64,000 nucleotides of DNA from contig JAFYMC010000026.1 of NCBI GenBank assembly GCA_017556805.1, positions 1 through 64,000 of the forward strand, in the 5' to 3' direction. The notes below the pieces were generated by a model that did not search any database, was not told where the DNA came from, and worked only from the letters and a program-made list of their open reading frames with translations. Numbering within the stretch: the stretch's first letter is position 1; the number at the start of each line of letters is the position of its first letter. The stretch comes from Lachnospiraceae bacterium. GTDB lineage: Bacteria; Bacillota; Clostridia; Lachnospirales; Lachnospiraceae. Shown one piece after another: positions 52,454 to 60,831 of the stretch. The translations under genes and the position numbers were made by a program.

Positions 52454-53347
52454 TTACGAATACTTCCTCCCCAAATCGTTTAACTCCTCCAAAAGCTTCT
52501 GATTGTTCACCTTTCGTGCCAGTGGCAGGTAGAGTTCAAGAGTTTCCTTTGCTTTTTTCGCCCGCTTCTCCTCCGCCAGATACTCAATGGTACGCATGTT
52601 GTGCAGACGCTCTGCCAGCTTAATCAGAAGCACCTCTTCCGGGCAGCTGTCCCTGTCCGTATGCCACAGGTCGATATTCTTCACGACATTCCAAACGTTC
52701 TCCGGCAGTTCAGCTTCCAAATCCATCTCCTCGTTCCGCTCCGAGATATCCGAAAACAATCCCGCCAGTATGGTGTCTGCATCCGCGCCCATATCCGCCA
52801 GCAGCATCGCCACGTTAATCGTATGAGTCACAAACTCATCCCTACAATACCGGCACTTTCCTTCGTATACCTTACAAGCCACGCCATATACCTCATCGAG
52901 TACCGCCTCCTCCACCACAACATCGTTTTTCTTAAGCAACTCTTTTAATCCTGCAAAGAGCTCCCCCTTCGGAGTCCCAAGCTTCGTACTGTTTAAAAAA
53001 ATCTGTTCCATACAGTTCCCTCCTATGCAATCAAGCTCCAGTCTCAAGGTTCTGAGAAAGGACGGAGAAAAACCGAATTCTCTTTTAAATGCTCTGGAAA
53101 AGGCACTGTGAGATTCAAATCCGTACCGAAATGCCACATCAATGATTTTGCTTCCGGCAACCAGATCATCCATAGCCCGGAACAGTCGTCTTCTGCAAAG
53201 ATACTCCATGACCGTTTCTCCGGTATATGCTTTAAACAATTGCAGAAAATGATACTCCGAGTAACCTGCCAGTTCCGCCAGTTGTGCATTGGTCAGCTTC
53301 TCTTCCAGATGCGCCTCCATATAATCCAAAATCCGGTTCATATCCAT
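52454..53347 (-). CDS. AraC-type regulator fused to degenerate RelA/SpoT-like HD domain
   Basis: A 297-residue two-domain protein. Residues about 1-105 are an AraC double helix-turn-helix (LTNAQLAELAGYSEYHFLQL; IIDVAFRYGFESHSAFSRAF). After a linker with a new start, residues about 165-297 match the hydrolase domain of RelA/SpoT: EGKCRYCRDEFVTHTINVAM, LAGLFSDIS, IKLAERLHNMRTIEYL, YLPLARKV. Against relA in this window, His-Asp has become Ser-Asp, Glu-Asp has become Glu-Arg and LADR has become LAER. The first His, the Arg of the substrate pocket and LHN remain. So hydrolysis is probably lost and ligand binding possible (inference). Start: AAGGGA five bases upstream. A strong internal start at 53011 could make the HD part alone. 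Confidence 0.82.
   Translation of the reverse strand: MDMNRILDYMEAHLEEKLTNAQLAELAGYSEYHFLQLFKAYTGETVMEYLCRRRLFRAMDDLVAGSKIIDVAFRYGFESHSAFSRAFKREFGFSPSFLRTLRLELDCIGGNCMEQIFLNSTKLGTPKGELFAGLKELLKKNDVVVEEAVLDEVYGVACKVYEGKCRYCRDEFVTHTINVAMLLADMGADADTILAGLFSDISERNEEMDLEAELPENVWNVVKNIDLWHTDRDSCPEEVLLIKLAERLHNMRTIEYLAEEKRAKKAKETLELYLPLARKVNNQKLLEELNDLGRKYS
53009..53022 (-). promoter_or_regulatory. internal ribosome site and start within the AraC-HD gene
   Basis: On the minus strand AGGAGGG lies six bases before an in-frame ATG (53009-53011), exactly at the junction of the AraC and HD parts (codons Ile-Gly-Gly-Asn-Cys-Met). It is as good as the main start and would yield a separate 185-residue HD protein. 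A TAG in the next frame overlaps this site, as in a former two-gene junction. Confidence 0.7.
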
Positions 53348-53421
53348 CAACTTCCCTTCCACGTGGTAGCTTAAGCATAACATAGGATAAAAGGAAATGC
53401 TGTACCGAAACCGGGATGTTA

Positions 53422-55206
53422 CTACCAATCCAAATAATTATCCCAATAAACATCCGGATGCATTGCTGTATCAATCACTTCCAGTTTCGGACAATTCTCT
53501 GTCACCACCTCTGCAGTGCCATCTCTAATAACCGCATCTTCCGGTGCGTCTCCGAATATTGCAATCAGACGAAGCTCCGGACAATTCTTACAAACCAGCT
53601 TCTCACATGTTCCGATACAAATTTTACTCAAATTCGGGAAGAATTCAAAACCATCCACCACATTCGGTCCCATGTCATAATTCCCCGCATGGATTTTCGT
53701 CACCGCTTCCCGTTCCTCCAACGAAAGGTATCCGTTATGGTCCAGATCTCCCCATTCCTTCAAATAATCCCGGAACACTAAATTGGAAAAATACTCCGCT
53801 GTAATCGGTAATTCTCCCGTCCCGCAGGTTTCAGACTCCGAACCCTCCGTAAGCCAAAGTCCTTCTGCCACACGGATTCCCTCCGGATTCTGAGAGTAAT
53901 CCAACTCCGTCCAAAGCTGCAATCCCTTCTCCGGCGTCACAGAATAGGAAATATCAACCTCAACCTCCCCGTAAAACTCCTGCTTCTCACCGTCTCCGAA
54001 AAACAAATCTCCCGCAAGCCCCAGACGGATTTCCTCATCATTCTCACCCGTCTTAGTTCCGTAAAATTGTCCTTCGATTCCGCGAAGAGGGGAATAGGTC
54101 TGCACCGGCATGATCAAAAGCTCCTGCCACCGGAACCGAAACTCCTCTGCCGTTAACGGTGTTTCACTATACATCACAAACGTATCGTTTTTGTATTCTC
54201 CGTAGTATCCCAGACTCACATCACGGATTCCGTAATAGTCGCCGGACAGATACTTGTTATCAATCAGTACCTGATAGGCCTTTCTTCCCTGTTCATCATA
54301 CAGGGCCGGTGTCACTTCCTGTACCTCCACAAAGAAGCCCTCTTCCAGCTTTAACACTGCAGCCTCCAGCTCCGTTAGTGCAGTCTCATAGTCCGTCACC
54401 GTCTCACCGTTCCATGTAATGTACCCCAGTCCGGAGGTATCTACTTTCTTGCTCTTTACATCCACAACCGGTAATTCCTTTGACTGAACCGTAGTCGTAT
54501 CCAGCACCATCTCCGCCGGCTTACAACTATAGGTGGCAAGGGAAAGCATCGGTGACCCTGAAATCCGTAGGGACACCCCGCTAAAGTTATTCCGACTGTT
54601 CCCCACCACAGTCATCTCCTGCAGTTGTGGGCAATTCTCTACCACAAACTCCTGCCCTTCTCCGATACTCTCCGTCACATCCTGTATCCATATAGTTTCC
54701 AATACCGGACAGTTCTTTATAATCACATCTCCCAATTGATAGGATTGTACGCTGTTTGATCCCTCCACTCCGATTTTCGTAAGCTTCGGCACATCACAGA
54801 TTTCCACCTTGGTCGCCGAATTCAGTTCCAACCATTCAAGCTCCGGGAAATAGGAAAAGCCTTTCATTTCCGAATAAGGCGTAAGAATATTACGCATACC
54901 TGCCCATATCACCGTTACCTCTGCCAACTCCGCATCCGAAAAATACCCGTTTTTGTCCGTATCAAACTTTTCCTTCAAATACACACAAAATCTCGTATCT
55001 CCGAAATTCTCCTCCGAGATGGCTATCCCATCAATCGGCGCCACCGTGACCGTAGGTATCGGGGTAGCAGTAGGCGCAATGGTTAACGTCGGAAGCATCC
55101 CTCCGTTCACACAGGAACCTTCCTGCTCCTTCTTCCCACAAGCAACCGCTCCGATGCAAAATAAAAACATACCCATCAATACTCCGATTCTCTTTTGGTG
55201 TTTCAT
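53422..55206 (-). CDS. lipoprotein with EF-hand and leucine-rich-type repeats
   Basis: A 594-residue surface lipoprotein (lipobox IGAVAC, then GKKEQEG, then a Pro/Thr linker PTLTIAPTATPIPTVT). Two similar modules open with a short calcium-loop-like motif: KFDTDKNGYFSDAELAEV (about residue 85) and WGDLDHNGYLSLEEREAV (about 510). Each is followed by short leucine-rich-like strands ending in NCP-type turns (VVENCPQLQEM; VVTENCPKLEVID). The middle, about 280-450, is an unknown beta domain. Such EF-hand/LRR proteins are frequent in Lachnospiraceae and probably mediate surface contacts. The start at 55206 has GGGGAGG upstream. No nearby partner is evident. Confidence 0.78.
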   Translation of the reverse strand: MKHQKRIGVLMGMFLFCIGAVACGKKEQEGSCVNGGMLPTLTIAPTATPIPTVTVAPIDGIAISEENFGDTRFCVYLKEKFDTDKNGYFSDAELAEVTVIWAGMRNILTPYSEMKGFSYFPELEWLELNSATKVEICDVPKLTKIGVEGSNSVQSYQLGDVIIKNCPVLETIWIQDVTESIGEGQEFVVENCPQLQEMTVVGNSRNNFSGVSLRISGSPMLSLATYSCKPAEMVLDTTTVQSKELPVVDVKSKKVDTSGLGYITWNGETVTDYETALTELEAAVLKLEEGFFVEVQEVTPALYDEQGRKAYQVLIDNKYLSGDYYGIRDVSLGYYGEYKNDTFVMYSETPLTAEEFRFRWQELLIMPVQTYSPLRGIEGQFYGTKTGENDEEIRLGLAGDLFFGDGEKQEFYGEVEVDISYSVTPEKGLQLWTELDYSQNPEGIRVAEGLWLTEGSESETCGTGELPITAEYFSNLVFRDYLKEWGDLDHNGYLSLEEREAVTKIHAGNYDMGPNVVDGFEFFPNLSKICIGTCEKLVCKNCPELRLIAIFGDAPEDAVIRDGTAEVVTENCPKLEVIDTAMHPDVYWDNYLDW

Positions 55207-55326
55207 AACATACCTCCCCGTTTTGTACAAGTTCCGAACAACCGTCTGTTTCTGCGTTCATTTTATCATCTGAGTGTTTTCTTATCAACCTTTTATAAAA
55301 AAGCTAATAATTTCTTAATAAAACAA

Positions 55327-55358
55327 GCAGTTTCCTTCCGATATTGAAAAGAAACTGC
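55327..55358 (-). terminator. terminator after importer locus 2
   Basis: GCAGTTTC / GAAACTGC stem (55327-55334 and 55351-55358) followed by TTGTTTTATT on the minus strand. Confidence 0.8.
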
Positions 55359-55370
55359 CTTCCCGTATAG

Positions 55371-56102
55371 TTATAACTGAAAACTCTCCCTATTCGTTTT
55401 CCACCCCTCCCAGTCAATGAGTTTTTCCGGAATCCACTCCCCCGGAAGCAGAATAGTTGCCCGCAAAAACAGGCACACCAGTATGCACCAGACAATCAAT
55501 GCCGGCACCTTAAGAAAGCGCCACCGTCCCTTACAAAACCGATTGCACAAAAGCACCGCCACCACAGTTACCGGAATCACTCCCACCACACAAACGATGT
55601 CCGTCAGCAGGCGTTTCCGCATCTCTTGTACATATCCGGAAATATCCTCCCCCCTCTCCCGTGCGGTATGCAGGGCCACCGACTCATCCCACCCGGTAAT
55701 AATCACCTGTTGTCCAGGGTATATCTCCCGATCGCTTCCGATTACCGCCAAGGTCCCCGTCAGTATGCCTCCGGTTATCTCAATATATCCCTCCGATTCT
55801 TCCCCTGTAGAGACAATATATTCCACCAAAATCAGACCATTCTCTGTTTCGTTTACGGCATATACCATATCTCCGTAATCTCCCAGTAACGCCTCCGTCG
55901 GAATCGCCGGTACGGTTCGCCATGTCTCGTAAACCGCTCCGTCCTTTCCGGTCATTTCTGCTGCAAAAGCCCTGCGCGTCACCTCTTCCACCGCCACCTT
56001 CGGCAGGGTCAGACGGTACAAATCCTCTGCAAACATGGTAAGCAAAAGCATCACCGTAAAAAACACCGCAAAAATAAAATCCGCCGCCCTTTTCGTCTTC
56101 AT
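55371..56102 (-). CDS. membrane protein with adaptor-like domain (locus 2)
   Basis: A 243-residue protein: an N-terminal helix (FIFAVFFTVMLLLTMFA), an outside domain of about 110 residues, then two C-terminal helices (VVGVIPVTVVAVLLC; ALIVWCILVCLFL). The outside part (VPAIPTEALLGDYGDMVYAV, LVEYIVSTGEESEGYIEITG, IYPGQQVIITGW) follows the order of strands of the terminal domain of HlyD/MFP adaptors, including the Pro-Gly-Gln near its end. The homologue in locus 1 is shorter. Its start overlaps the permease stop by four bases. Last gene of the operon, before a terminator. The adaptor reading is a by-eye inference. Confidence 0.62.
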   Translation of the reverse strand: MKTKRAADFIFAVFFTVMLLLTMFAEDLYRLTLPKVAVEEVTRRAFAAEMTGKDGAVYETWRTVPAIPTEALLGDYGDMVYAVNETENGLILVEYIVSTGEESEGYIEITGGILTGTLAVIGSDREIYPGQQVIITGWDESVALHTARERGEDISGYVQEMRKRLLTDIVCVVGVIPVTVVAVLLCNRFCKGRWRFLKVPALIVWCILVCLFLRATILLPGEWIPEKLIDWEGWKTNRESFQL

Positions 56103-56902
56103 AGCTTCATACTCTCCAATCCGACCTCCAGACTGTCATGGAAGTACAAATACAAAATCACAATGGGTATCATAAAAATCACCGAGCCAGCCAGCACCTC
56201 TGAGGTAGTCAGACCTTCTCCGATGGCAAGCAGACCGGACAAAGGCTTTAGCGTTTCTCTCCGCAAATAAATATCCGCCTGCTCCACCATATTCCAGTAT
56301 TCCGCAAAAACAAATACAAACACTGCCAGAATACAGGTCCGAAGCTGGGGCACAATCATCTGCAGCATAATCCGGAACACGGACTTCGTCTCTAAAAGTG
56401 CCGCCTCCACATAGGACTGCTCCAGCCCTTTCATGTACTGGGTCAGAAGAAATACACTAAAGGGCGCAAACACCGACGGTAGCACAATGGCAAGAGGCGT
56501 ATCCAGAAGCTTCATATCCCGCAGCCCGATGTAGTTCGGAAGCAGCGTCACCTGCAAGGGCATCATCATAAGCATGATGTAAAAAAAGAACAACAGCTCC
56601 TTTCCTTTAAACCGTGCCTGGGAAAAGGCATAGGCCGCCGGCACCGACACCGCAATGTTCAGACACGTAATACTTCCTGCATAAAACACCGAATTCCAAA
56701 AGTTCCGCAACACGTAAAAATGCTCAATGAGCAAATCGTAATAGCCCACCAAAGAAAATCCGGAAGGCACAAGACTTGTAAGCCGAAAATTCCCTTCATC
56801 CACGGACTGTACCCCAAAAGAATGTACCACCGTCAGCATAATCGGAAGCAGAAACAGCAGGGCACACAGAGAAAGCATCATTTTCACAACAACCTTTTTC
56901 AT
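56099..56902 (-). CDS. ABC sugar-type permease, MalG-like (locus 2)
   Basis: A 267-residue permease and close paralogue of the one at 28326: both contain MMMPLQV, LPNYIGLRDMKLL and a tail of the same shape. Its EAA loop, EAALLETKSVFRIMLQMIVP, shows the same replacement of Asp-Gly by Glu-Thr. Six helices. AGGGAGG precedes the start, 12 bases after the MalF-like gene. No ATPase gene is in the operon. Confidence 0.9.
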   Translation of the reverse strand: MKKVVVKMMLSLCALLFLLPIMLTVVHSFGVQSVDEGNFRLTSLVPSGFSLVGYYDLLIEHFYVLRNFWNSVFYAGSITCLNIAVSVPAAYAFSQARFKGKELLFFFYIMLMMMPLQVTLLPNYIGLRDMKLLDTPLAIVLPSVFAPFSVFLLTQYMKGLEQSYVEAALLETKSVFRIMLQMIVPQLRTCILAVFVFVFAEYWNMVEQADIYLRRETLKPLSGLLAIGEGLTTSEVLAGSVIFMIPIVILYLYFHDSLEVGLESMKL

Positions 56903-56914
56903 CCGTCACCCTCC

Positions 56915-57700
56915 CTATACAGTAAATTTCTTTTGCAGTCTGACACCCACCACCACGATAACCGCCACAATCAAAGAAGTCATTACCGCAGCCGATGCCA
57001 GATTCTGGTAATTCAACTTGAAGAAATGATTGTTCATGTAATACTGCAACGTATAGCTGTGGTCCGGCGGATAGCTTGTCCCGAAGTACAGGTAGCTTTC
57101 CCGGAACACCTTGAAGCTGTACACCACGCCGATTAATATCGTAAATAACAGGGTCGGTGAAATAAGCGGCAAGGTAATTTTCCTATGTAAGGCAAACCCA
57201 TAGGCTCCGTCCAGCCGCGCCGCCTCGTACACCTCGCCCTCCAGCGTAGAAAAGGCCGCACTGAGCAATATAATGAGAAGGCCGATGTTTTTATAAATGA
57301 ACAGCAAATACACCGGCCAGACCGACTCGCTTCCGTCAAACAGCGTCCGCCAAACCACCACCACGCTGGCCGTAGGCACCAGCATCGGAAAGATAAACGC
57401 AATCCGCAACAGTTTCCAATACCCCTTCATTTTAAGGAGCAACAAAGACAATAAAAACGCCGTCACCACCAGCACCGGTACCGCAGTCGCAATCAGTAGC
57501 AGCGAATTTTTCAGCGCCAGTCTGAAATACTCGTTTTGAAACACCTTTACATAGTTTTGCAGTCCCACAAACCTTCTGCTGAACTGATTCTCAATGAGGG
57601 AATAGTAGATGACGCGCACATAGGGCAGCACATAAAACAGTGCTAACCCTGCTAAGCTTGGAATCAACAATAACCGGCATTTCAGTAAATATCGTTTCAC
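56915..57700 (-). CDS. ABC sugar-type permease, MalF-like, GTG start (locus 2)
   Basis: A 261-residue permease with six helices and a normal EAA loop (YEAARLDGAYGFALHRKITL). It shares SYPPDHSYTLQYYMNNHF with its paralogue at 29090, nearly residue for residue. Translation begins with GTG at 57698-57700, with AGGAGG 11 bases and a GGGG run closer by; no ATG fits. It follows the binding-protein gene by 63 bases. Confidence 0.88.
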   Translation of the reverse strand: MKRYLLKCRLLLIPSLAGLALFYVLPYVRVIYYSLIENQFSRRFVGLQNYVKVFQNEYFRLALKNSLLLIATAVPVLVVTAFLLSLLLLKMKGYWKLLRIAFIFPMLVPTASVVVVWRTLFDGSESVWPVYLLFIYKNIGLLIILLSAAFSTLEGEVYEAARLDGAYGFALHRKITLPLISPTLLFTILIGVVYSFKVFRESYLYFGTSYPPDHSYTLQYYMNNHFFKLNYQNLASAAVMTSLIVAVIVVVGVRLQKKFTV

Positions 57701-57763
57701 CCCTTACAAAACCTCCTCTGCTTCAGATAACAGAAACTACGGCCTTCTCCTTAAACACCCCGT

Positions 57764-58984
57764 TTATTCTTCTTGAAACATCTTTATATTCCTCTGAATC
57801 TCCTCTAACATCACATCAAACTCCTGCTTCCCTTCCCGGTAAGCCATAAGCTCCGCTCCTACCACATCATAAGGATACAGAGAATATACCTCTCCCTCCG
57901 AAATCAGCCGGTAAATATCCTCCCGCAACACATTGTTCGAAAAATCCTCTCCCCGGGACATATACCGGATTGCGGTGGTAGTATCCTTCTGTAGCTTTTC
58001 GCACAACTGGGATACATATTGAAGCGTCAGCTCCAGCTTATCGGACTTCGGATTGATTACGATAAAGTCCACCCGCACACCGCTCGGACAGACCACTCCC
58101 TCCTCCAAATCCGGCAGCTTCGTTGCCCGGAATCCGCCAATGCGGAAGTAATCCAGACTCACGGACAAGCTCATATTATCGCTGCGTTCCAGCTCAAACG
58201 CTATATTTTTCATGGACGCATCCGACAGGTGCTCCGGACGTTTCTCACTGCTGAGCAACCACCATTTTCCCTCGTTAAATGGTACATCATAGGCACGCAT
58301 CTTCTCCATATAGCTTCGAAGCAGCTCCGTCTCCTGTTGGCTCATGTCCTCATACCCGTAGACCTGTTCAAACTTACTTGTAATATCCGCGGTCATCAAA
58401 CCATAGGGGGTGAAAAATGTATGCTCTCCGTTTTTCGGAAGGGCCTCTACCTGTTCCAAAAACTCCGTATAGGTCATGCCATCAAAATCCAGACCGTATT
58501 CCTCACATACATCCTCCCTGTAAAGAACAAAGGAAACATTCACACCGCAGGGAATCATCCAGATGTCTCCGTTCTCTGCCGTTGCCGCCTCCTTAATGTA
58601 GTCGTGATACCGGTCCAAAAGCCCGGCCGCCTCCGGAACATCATTTAGGGAATAATACGCTCCCGTCCGCAGGATATCCGCTGCAAGTGCGCTGTCCGTA
58701 GACAGCATCATAAAGTCATAATCCGAATCTCCCGCCAGGAGCTTCGTCACCATAAGCTCACTATCCTCCGGCTGTACGATCTCTACCTTCACATCACAGG
58801 AGCTCAGCTGATACGGGGTATACACCTCCGAATAGGTATACCCCAAAAGAGTATCCTCCGGCACCAGTAGCGTTTCTTCCTCTTTCTTTTTCTTCTCTCC
58901 GGCACAGCCTGCGAACAGCATCATAACCATACTGAGTACCAAAATAACTGCGAACTTCCTTTGCGTAACCTTCTTCTCTTTCAT
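57764..58984 (-). CDS. extracellular solute-binding lipoprotein (locus 2)
   Basis: Family 1 solute-binding protein of a carbohydrate-type ABC importer, 406 residues, anchored by lipobox LFAGC. It contains YDFMMLSTDSALAADILR, YIKEAATAENGDIWMIPCGV, INPKSDKLELTLQYVSQL and a long C-terminal helical region. These stretches align with the second half of the 653-residue lipoprotein in locus 1. The start at 58984 has GGGAGAG in front; a longer frame would precede the signal peptide and is rejected. It heads the locus 2 operon. Ligand not known. Confidence 0.9.
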   Translation of the reverse strand: MKEKKVTQRKFAVILVLSMVMMLFAGCAGEKKKKEEETLLVPEDTLLGYTYSEVYTPYQLSSCDVKVEIVQPEDSELMVTKLLAGDSDYDFMMLSTDSALAADILRTGAYYSLNDVPEAAGLLDRYHDYIKEAATAENGDIWMIPCGVNVSFVLYREDVCEEYGLDFDGMTYTEFLEQVEALPKNGEHTFFTPYGLMTADITSKFEQVYGYEDMSQQETELLRSYMEKMRAYDVPFNEGKWWLLSSEKRPEHLSDASMKNIAFELERSDNMSLSVSLDYFRIGGFRATKLPDLEEGVVCPSGVRVDFIVINPKSDKLELTLQYVSQLCEKLQKDTTTAIRYMSRGEDFSNNVLREDIYRLISEGEVYSLYPYDVVGAELMAYREGKQEFDVMLEEIQRNIKMFQEE

Positions 58985-59110
58985 ATTGTCTCTCCCTTCA
59001 TTATCACCGGTCTCCCGGTCCTTCTTTGCTCTTAGGAACATCATAGCAAAAAAAGCAAAAGAAATTCGGCAGAAAAAACGAAAGAAAAGTGAAAGAAAAG
59101 CTTCTTACGC

Positions 59111-59148
59111 AAAACAAAAACAGCCCCTCTCCGCGCGGAAAGGGACTG
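59111..59148 (-). terminator. terminator after ilvC
   Basis: GC-rich stem CAGTCCCTTTCCGC / GCGGAGAGGGGCTG (59121-59148, a few G-U pairs), then TTTTTGTTTT on the minus strand. Confidence 0.85.
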
Positions 59149-59177
59149 CCTACATTTCCTATTCAATTCTCAACGAT

Positions 59178-60200
<1,023 letters not shown>

Positions 60201-60258
60201 CTAAGTTTTCTATATGGTATGCGCAACTCGTGCGTCGTACGCTCTAAAAAGTGGCAGA

Positions 60259-60765
60259 TTACTCTGCGATATAATCCTCGATGTCACCGACACCGCGTAC
60301 CAGACCGGTAATACCGGTGCGTACGAATTCTTTAATGGTGAAGCCCTCAAGCAAACGCATGAAAGCATCAATCTTAGCCTGATTACCGGTCAGCTCAATC
60401 ATCAAAGACTCCGGTGCCACGTCTACAATCTTCGCACGGAAAATATCCGCCACGGAAATCACCGACTGGCGCTCCTTCTGATTGGCCTGTACCTTTACCA
60501 GTACCAGCTCTCTGCAAACAGACTCGCCCGGAAGAAGCTCCGTAATCTCTACCACATCCTCCAGCTTCGCCAGCTGCTTGTGAATCTGATCCAGGATACC
60601 GTCTTCACCGCTGACTGCCACGGTCATACGGGAATACTCCGGATTCTCCGTCTCACCCACGGAAAGACTGTCAATGTTGTAACCACGACGGCTGAACAAA
60701 CCGGATACACGGCTTAATACACCTGCCGTATTCTCTACTAAAAGCGACAATACCATTCGGCTCAT
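60259..60765 (-). CDS. ilvN: acetolactate synthase regulatory subunit
   Basis: Small subunit (168 residues) that binds valine and modulates acetolactate synthase. Two parts: an ACT domain starting VLSLLVENTAGVLSRVSGLF with RRGYNIDSLSVG, and the C-terminal ALS_ss_C domain (FRAKIVDVAPESLMIELTGN). GAGGGG precedes the start. The catalytic subunit ilvB is not adjacent, so it must be elsewhere. No T-box or leader peptide is visible in the short upstream region. Confidence 0.95.
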   Translation of the reverse strand: MSRMVLSLLVENTAGVLSRVSGLFSRRGYNIDSLSVGETENPEYSRMTVAVSGEDGILDQIHKQLAKLEDVVEITELLPGESVCRELVLVKVQANQKERQSVISVADIFRAKIVDVAPESLMIELTGNQAKIDAFMRLLEGFTIKEFVRTGITGLVRGVGDIEDYIAE

Positions 60766-60802
60766 AAGGTCCCCTCTTTCTCACTGTATTATATCAAAGT
60801 GT

Positions 60803-60831
60803 ATTTTATCAAGCCTATCCGTTTTTGTCAA
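60803..60831 (-). promoter_or_regulatory. promoter of ilvN-ilvC inside the gatB end
   Basis: TTGACA (60826-60831) and TAAAAT (60803-60808), spacer 17. The -35 overlaps the gatB stop, so ilvNC can be expressed apart from gatCAB. Confidence 0.75.

Noticed and set aside
52248..52502. 84-codon plus-strand open frame in the MATE/AraC gap
   Set aside because: It has no ribosome site, runs over the MATE promoter and into the AraC-HD gene, and is AT-driven low complexity.
60766..60827. T-box or valine/leucine leader before ilvN
   Set aside because: Only about 40 bases separate the promoter from the start; there is no room for a T-box and no leader peptide with branched-chain codons.
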